From NCBI RefSeq assembly GCF_036090055.1, contig NZ_CP107970.1, forward strand, positions 4,094,501 through 4,158,500: a DNA stretch of 64,000 nt, in the 5' to 3' direction. The notes beneath the pieces are model-generated. The model worked only from the letters and a program-made list of their open reading frames with translations, was not told where the DNA came from and did not search any database. Of the stretch, positions 60,879-64,000 are shown piece after piece. Numbering within the stretch: the first letter of the stretch is position 1; each line of letters starts with the position of its first letter. The position numbers were made by a program, and so were the translations under genes. Source of the DNA: Nocardioides sp. NBC_00368. GTDB lineage: Bacteria; Actinomycetota; Actinomycetes; Propionibacteriales; Nocardioidaceae.

Positions 60879-62147
60879 TCAGCCGAGGAGCTCGCGGCCG
60901 ATCTCCTCGACCGAGCGGCAACCGACGAGACCGAGGGAGAGGTCGAGCTCGGCGAGCATGTGCTCCAGGACGGCCTGGACGCCGGCCGCGCCGGCGAGGG
61001 CGAGGCCGTAGACGTAGGGACGGCCGAGGAGGACCGCATCGGCACCCAGCGCGAGCGCCTTGAGGACGTCGGCGCCGGAGCGGATGCCGGAGTCGAAGAG
61101 CACCGGGATGCGGCCGTCGACCTCGTCGACGATGCTCGGCAGCGCGTCGATCGAGGCGATCGCGCCGTCGACCTGGCGGCCCCCGTGGTTGGAGACGATG
61201 ATCCCGTCGACGCCGTGCTCGAGCGCGCGCCGGGCGTCCTCGGGCGCCTGGAGCCCCTTCAGCACGATCGGCAGGTCGGTCATCTCGCGCAGCCGGTCCA
61301 GGTCGTCCCAGATCAGGTCGGAGCGGGAGAAGACGTCGAGGAAGGTCTCGACCGCGGCACGCGCGTGACCGGAGCGGAGATTGTCCACGAGCTTGCCGGG
61401 GTGGTGCTGGGCCATCGAGGCGACGGCGGTGAGCGCCGAGGGGATCTCCCGGAGCCCGGGTCGCACGCTCGTTCCGGAGCCCGCAGCGATGCGCTCCTCG
61501 ACGAGGGCGCGGAAGGCCGGGTCGGAGGTGTACTGCGCGATCCCGAGTCCCCTCGCGAAGGGCAGGTAGCCCAGATCGAGATCACGCGTACGCCACCCCA
61601 GCATGTGCGTGTCGAGCGTGACGACCAGCGCGTGGGAGCCGATGGCCTCGGCGCGGCGTACGAAGGACTCGACGATCGACTCGTCCTTCGACCAGTAGAG
61701 CTGGTAGAGCCGCGGGGTGTCGCCGAGGTCCTCAACGACCTCCTCCATCGGGACGGACGCCTGGGTGGAGATCACCATCGGGATGCCCGTCGCGCGGGCC
61801 GCCGCGGCGACCTCGTGCTCGGCGCGCGGATGGGCGAGCTCGAGCACCCCGACAGGGGCGAGCATCAGCGGCGCCGGCATGTCCACGCCGAACAGCGTGG
61901 TGCGCAGGTCGCGGTTCTCCACGTTGGCGAGCATGCGGGGCACCAGCCGGAAGTGGTCGAAGGCCGAGGTGTTGGCGGCGACGGTGCGCTGCTGCCCGGC
62001 GCCACCGGCGACGTAGGCCCAGGCCTCCTTGCTCATCGCCCGGCGGGCAGCGTCGGCCAGCACCGAGGGCTCGGTCGGCACCACGGGACGGTGGCCGAAC
62101 AGGCCCTTGCGGAAGATCGCGGACTGCAGGTCTCTGCCGATGCTCAC
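60879..62147 (-). CDS. FMN-dependent alpha-hydroxy acid oxidase, lactate 2-monooxygenase-like
   Basis: This is a 422-residue flavoprotein with the FMN barrel of the lactate oxidase/monooxygenase family. The catalytic His-Arg lies in SNHGGRQ. The segments AYVAGGAGQQRT, HFRLVPRML and VVTLDTHMLGWRTRDL resemble M. smegmatis lactate 2-monooxygenase more than L-lactate dehydrogenase. It would turn L-lactate into acetate, CO2 and water. Other 2-hydroxy acids are possible. Confidence 0.88.
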   Translation of the reverse strand: MSIGRDLQSAIFRKGLFGHRPVVPTEPSVLADAARRAMSKEAWAYVAGGAGQQRTVAANTSAFDHFRLVPRMLANVENRDLRTTLFGVDMPAPLMLAPVGVLELAHPRAEHEVAAAARATGIPMVISTQASVPMEEVVEDLGDTPRLYQLYWSKDESIVESFVRRAEAIGSHALVVTLDTHMLGWRTRDLDLGYLPFARGLGIAQYTSDPAFRALVEERIAAGSGTSVRPGLREIPSALTAVASMAQHHPGKLVDNLRSGHARAAVETFLDVFSRSDLIWDDLDRLREMTDLPIVLKGLQAPEDARRALEHGVDGIIVSNHGGRQVDGAIASIDALPSIVDEVDGRIPVLFDSGIRSGADVLKALALGADAVLLGRPYVYGLALAGAAGVQAVLEHMLAELDLSLGLVGCRSVEEIGRELLG

Positions 62148-62188
62148 GCCGCGTAGGTTACTGGGTTCTGCCGGTCACCGGCCCGGAT

Positions 62189-62250
62189 GTACGACGGGGA
62201 GTTCTGCAGGGGTTACGCGCGGGTAACCCCTGCAGAACTCCCCGTCGTAC
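62189..62250. terminator. Perfect 28-bp hairpin after the TetR gene
   Basis: The arms 62189-62216 and 62223-62250 are exact complements around GCGCGG. It begins 13 bp beyond the TetR stop and precedes the hydroxy-acid oxidase gene. It is far longer than an ordinary terminator and has no U tract. Confidence 0.88.
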
Positions 62251-62262
62251 CTCCCTCTCGAC

Positions 62263-62907
62263 TCAGCCGGCGCTGAGCTCGGCTGCGAGGTGCGGCGGCA
62301 GCGCGGCGCCGGAGAGGGCGGTGATCAGCCGGTGGCAGCGCTCGGTCATCTCCGCAGGGGTCACCCCGGGGTGATCGAGCCACCAGGTGATCAGCGCATC
62401 GACCGCACTCATCCAGACCGCGGTCAGCGCGGAGGCGTCGAGGGGGTCGTCATCGCCCACGAGCCGCATCAGCTCGCCGACGCCCTCGACGGCGAGACGG
62501 GTGATCCGGTCGGTGTAGACGGCGCGAGCGGCCGCCACCTCACCGTCGTCGGGCGCCGACGGGTCGAAGAGGAGCCGCCACACCCACGGCTGCGGCTCGA
62601 GGGTCCGGAAGAGGCCGTCGAGCGTGCGGAGGCCGCGCTCGAGGCCGACGGAGTCGTCGGCGGCGACCCGCTCCATCTCGGCGGCGAGCGTCTCGGCACC
62701 GTAGTTGAAGCTGGCCAGGAAGAGGCCCTCCTTGGAACCGAAGTACTGGTAGACCAGCGGCTTCGAGATGCCGGCGTCGGCGGCGATCGCGGCGACGGAC
62801 GCCTTGGCGAACCCGACGGTGCCGAAGGCCTGGCAGGCGGCTAGCACGATCTGCAGCTCGCGGTCGGCGCGTGGGACGCCCTTGGTTCCTGCGTTGGCCC
62901 GTGACAT
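62263..62907 (-). CDS. TetR-family regulator, divergent from sterol desaturase-like gene
   Basis: This 214-residue TetR protein has the DNA-binding helices IAADAGISKPLVYQYFGSKEGLF at about 40-62 and a C-terminal helical ligand domain. ATG 62907 is used because the only upstream alternative is a TTG. The 35-bp near-palindrome in the divergent region suggests it represses itself and the hydroxylase. Confidence 0.93.
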   Translation of the reverse strand: MSRANAGTKGVPRADRELQIVLAACQAFGTVGFAKASVAAIAADAGISKPLVYQYFGSKEGLFLASFNYGAETLAAEMERVAADDSVGLERGLRTLDGLFRTLEPQPWVWRLLFDPSAPDDGEVAAARAVYTDRITRLAVEGVGELMRLVGDDDPLDASALTAVWMSAVDALITWWLDHPGVTPAEMTERCHRLITALSGAALPPHLAAELSAG

Positions 62908-62928
62908 GCCCAAGAGTCTAGCGGCGGC

Positions 62929-62963
62929 ATATGACCTTGAGGTAACTTACTCCAAGGTCATAT
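62929..62963. promoter_or_regulatory. TetR operator candidate, 11-bp inverted repeat
   Basis: ATATGACCTTG (62929-62939) and CAAGGTCATAT (62953-62963) pair perfectly around 13 nt. It lies between the divergent TetR and hydroxylase starts, 16 bp before the hydroxylase ATG. A GGGAGG ribosome site follows it. Confidence 0.7.
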
Positions 62964-62979
62964 CCCTGGGAGGTCCCCC

Positions 62980-63870
62980 ATGAACGACATGCTCGACCCG
63001 CTCAAGAACCCGTTGACGTACGCCATCCCGTTCTTCGCGCTCTCGATCCTCATCGAGCTGGCAGCACTGAAATGGCTCGACCACGACGACAACCTGGCCG
63101 GTTACGTCTTCAAGGACGCTCGCACCTCGATCCTGATGGGCGCGGGATCGATCGTGTCGATGACCGTCTTCAAGGTGCTGACGTTCGCGGTCTACGCGGC
63201 GATCTTCGCCTACGCGTCGCTGTGGCAGATCCCGGAGACGTGGTGGGGCCTGGCGATCTCGATCGTCGTCGTCGATCTCGCCTACTACTGGAACCACCGC
63301 TTCGTGCACCGGACGCGCGTCGGCTGGGCGGCGCACCAGGCGCACCACTCGAGCGAGTACATGACGTTCGCGACCGCGCTGCGGCAGAAGTGGAACCCGT
63401 GGTTCGAGTTCTTCTTCTTCCTGCCGCTGCCGTTCCTGGGCATCTCACCGGCGGCGATCTACATCGCCTTCTCGATCAACCTGATCTACCAGTTCTTCGT
63501 GCACACCGAGACGATCGGCCGCCTCTGGCGACCGCTGGAGCTCGTGCTCAACACCCCGTCGCACCACCGCGTCCACCACGGCTCCGACCCGGAGTACCTG
63601 GACAAGAACTACGCCGGGATCCTGATCATCTGGGACCGCCTCTTCGGCACGTTCCAGCCGGAGGTCCAGCGCCCGACGTACGGCCTGACCTACAAGGTCG
63701 ACACCTACAACCTTCTCCGCCTGGAGTACGGCGCGTTCCGTGAGCTCTGGAACGACGTACGCAGCGCCGACGGCTGGCGGCTCAAGCTGAGCTATGTGTT
63801 CCGGCCGCCGGGGTGGACGCCGGAGCGCGAATGTTCGTCAAGGTATGCAGATCAGTCTTCACATCCCTAG
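62980..63870 (+). CDS. Sterol desaturase / fatty acid hydroxylase-family membrane enzyme
   Basis: This is a 296-residue di-iron membrane oxygenase with four or five membrane segments. Histidine motifs in order are HRFVH, HQAHHSSE and HRVHHG, matching the family's eight-His di-iron centre. It would hydroxylate or desaturate a lipid. The last residues (CSSRYADQSSHP) are read from a hairpin that overlaps the stop. ATG 62980 has GGGAGGT upstream. Confidence 0.92.
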   Translation: MNDMLDPLKNPLTYAIPFFALSILIELAALKWLDHDDNLAGYVFKDARTSILMGAGSIVSMTVFKVLTFAVYAAIFAYASLWQIPETWWGLAISIVVVDLAYYWNHRFVHRTRVGWAAHQAHHSSEYMTFATALRQKWNPWFEFFFFLPLPFLGISPAAIYIAFSINLIYQFFVHTETIGRLWRPLELVLNTPSHHRVHHGSDPEYLDKNYAGILIIWDRLFGTFQPEVQRPTYGLTYKVDTYNLLRLEYGAFRELWNDVRSADGWRLKLSYVFRPPGWTPERECSSRYADQSSHP

Positions 63871-63920
63871 TGGAGCTCCGCTAGGGATGTGACGGTTCGG
63901 CTGCATACCTAGACGAACAT
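63831..63920. terminator. Long imperfect hairpin overlapping the hydroxylase stop
   Basis: Three stems nest around one loop: ATGTTCGTC/GACGAACAT, AGGTATGCAG/CTGCATACCT and CACATCCCTAG/CTAGGGATGTG. The coding frame reads through the left arm and stops in it at 63868-63870. It lies between convergent genes and likely ends both transcripts. Confidence 0.85.
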
Positions 63921-63928
63921 CCAGGCCG

Positions 63929-64000
63929 TCAGGCCGACCGGCGTCGCCCCAGAATCATCACGATGATCAGGCCGAGCAGGCCGACGACGACGAGCACGAC
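63929..64000 (-). CDS. C-terminal end of a membrane-anchored protein, partial
   Basis: The minus strand is open from the right edge to a TGA at 63929-63931. The 23 visible residues are a membrane segment (VVLVVVGLLGLIIVMILG) followed by RRRSA. They look like the C-terminal anchor of a small or surface membrane protein. The rest lies outside the window. Confidence 0.6.
   Translation of the reverse strand, partial: VVLVVVGLLGLIIVMILGRRRSA

Overview
The window is chromosomal DNA from a high-GC actinobacterium, most likely a Nocardioides-like member of the Nocardioidaceae. This is inferred from very high GC, frequent GTG/TTG starts, GTACG-rich codons, the actinobacterial intergenic repeat that reads PVVEPVET when translated, an EthA-type monooxygenase, a long GapB-type GAPDH, NamZ, DUF3311/symporter and ECF42/YCII modules. 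No phage, transposase, CRISPR array, tRNA or rRNA gene was seen. The region is dense core or accessory-metabolic chromosome. Both edge genes are cut: an M19-like peptidase on the left and a membrane-anchor tail on the right.

Layout. 1-6.6 kb: M19-like peptidase end, DoxX-like membrane protein, bifunctional PutA with a divergent LysR, and a TetR. 6.7-14.6 kb: EthA-like monooxygenase, an anchored surface protein, alpha-methylacyl-CoA racemase, membrane Ser/Thr kinase, GapB flanked by a 25-bp repeat, and a frameshifted gene. 14.7-21.7 kb: polar amino-acid ABC transporter, FadH-type reductase, HIT protein, a GH1 protein with an altered active site, and a pirin. 21.7-30.5 kb: NfeD-like/flotillin pair, candidate 6C-type small RNA, penicillin-binding lipoprotein, SGNH esterase, and MMPL exporter with divergent PadR and a HAAS-type membrane protein. 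30.6-37.4 kb: DEAD-box helicase, MOSC protein, GlmS, two small proteins, YceI, and a secreted protein. 37.8-45.2 kb: DUF3311/sodium symporter, NamZ muramidase, and Entner-Doudoroff edd-eda with a divergent ROK repressor. 45.2-56.2 kb: SIMPL, LtrA, PadR, MscS-like channel, M3 peptidase, ECF42 sigma factor between two YCII genes, MFS exporter, and an alpha/beta hydrolase. 56.3-64 kb: glycosyltransferase/purple acid phosphatase pair, psuK-psuG, lactate 2-monooxygenase-like enzyme, and a TetR divergent from a sterol-desaturase-family hydroxylase.

The clearest functional links are regulatory. The ROK/edd intergenic region holds three TTTG-centred sites spaced exactly 22 bp. Both YCII genes around the ECF42 factor carry the same promoter with identical spacing. 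The PadR/MMPL, TetR/hydroxylase, PadR (48 kb) and TetR (6.6 kb) genes each have an inverted repeat beside their start. Three tandem 13-bp palindromes lie upstream of the kinase. A second theme is unusually long, near-perfect inverted repeats at gene ends (14704-14760, 30533-30604, 41291-41400, 62189-62250, 63831-63920), plus a shared intergenic element near 0.85 kb and 36.6 kb. I found no clearly new multigene system. The most interesting candidates are the 22-bp-phased operator array, the paired ECF42 promoters, the GH1 homologue with a changed active site, and the long hairpins.
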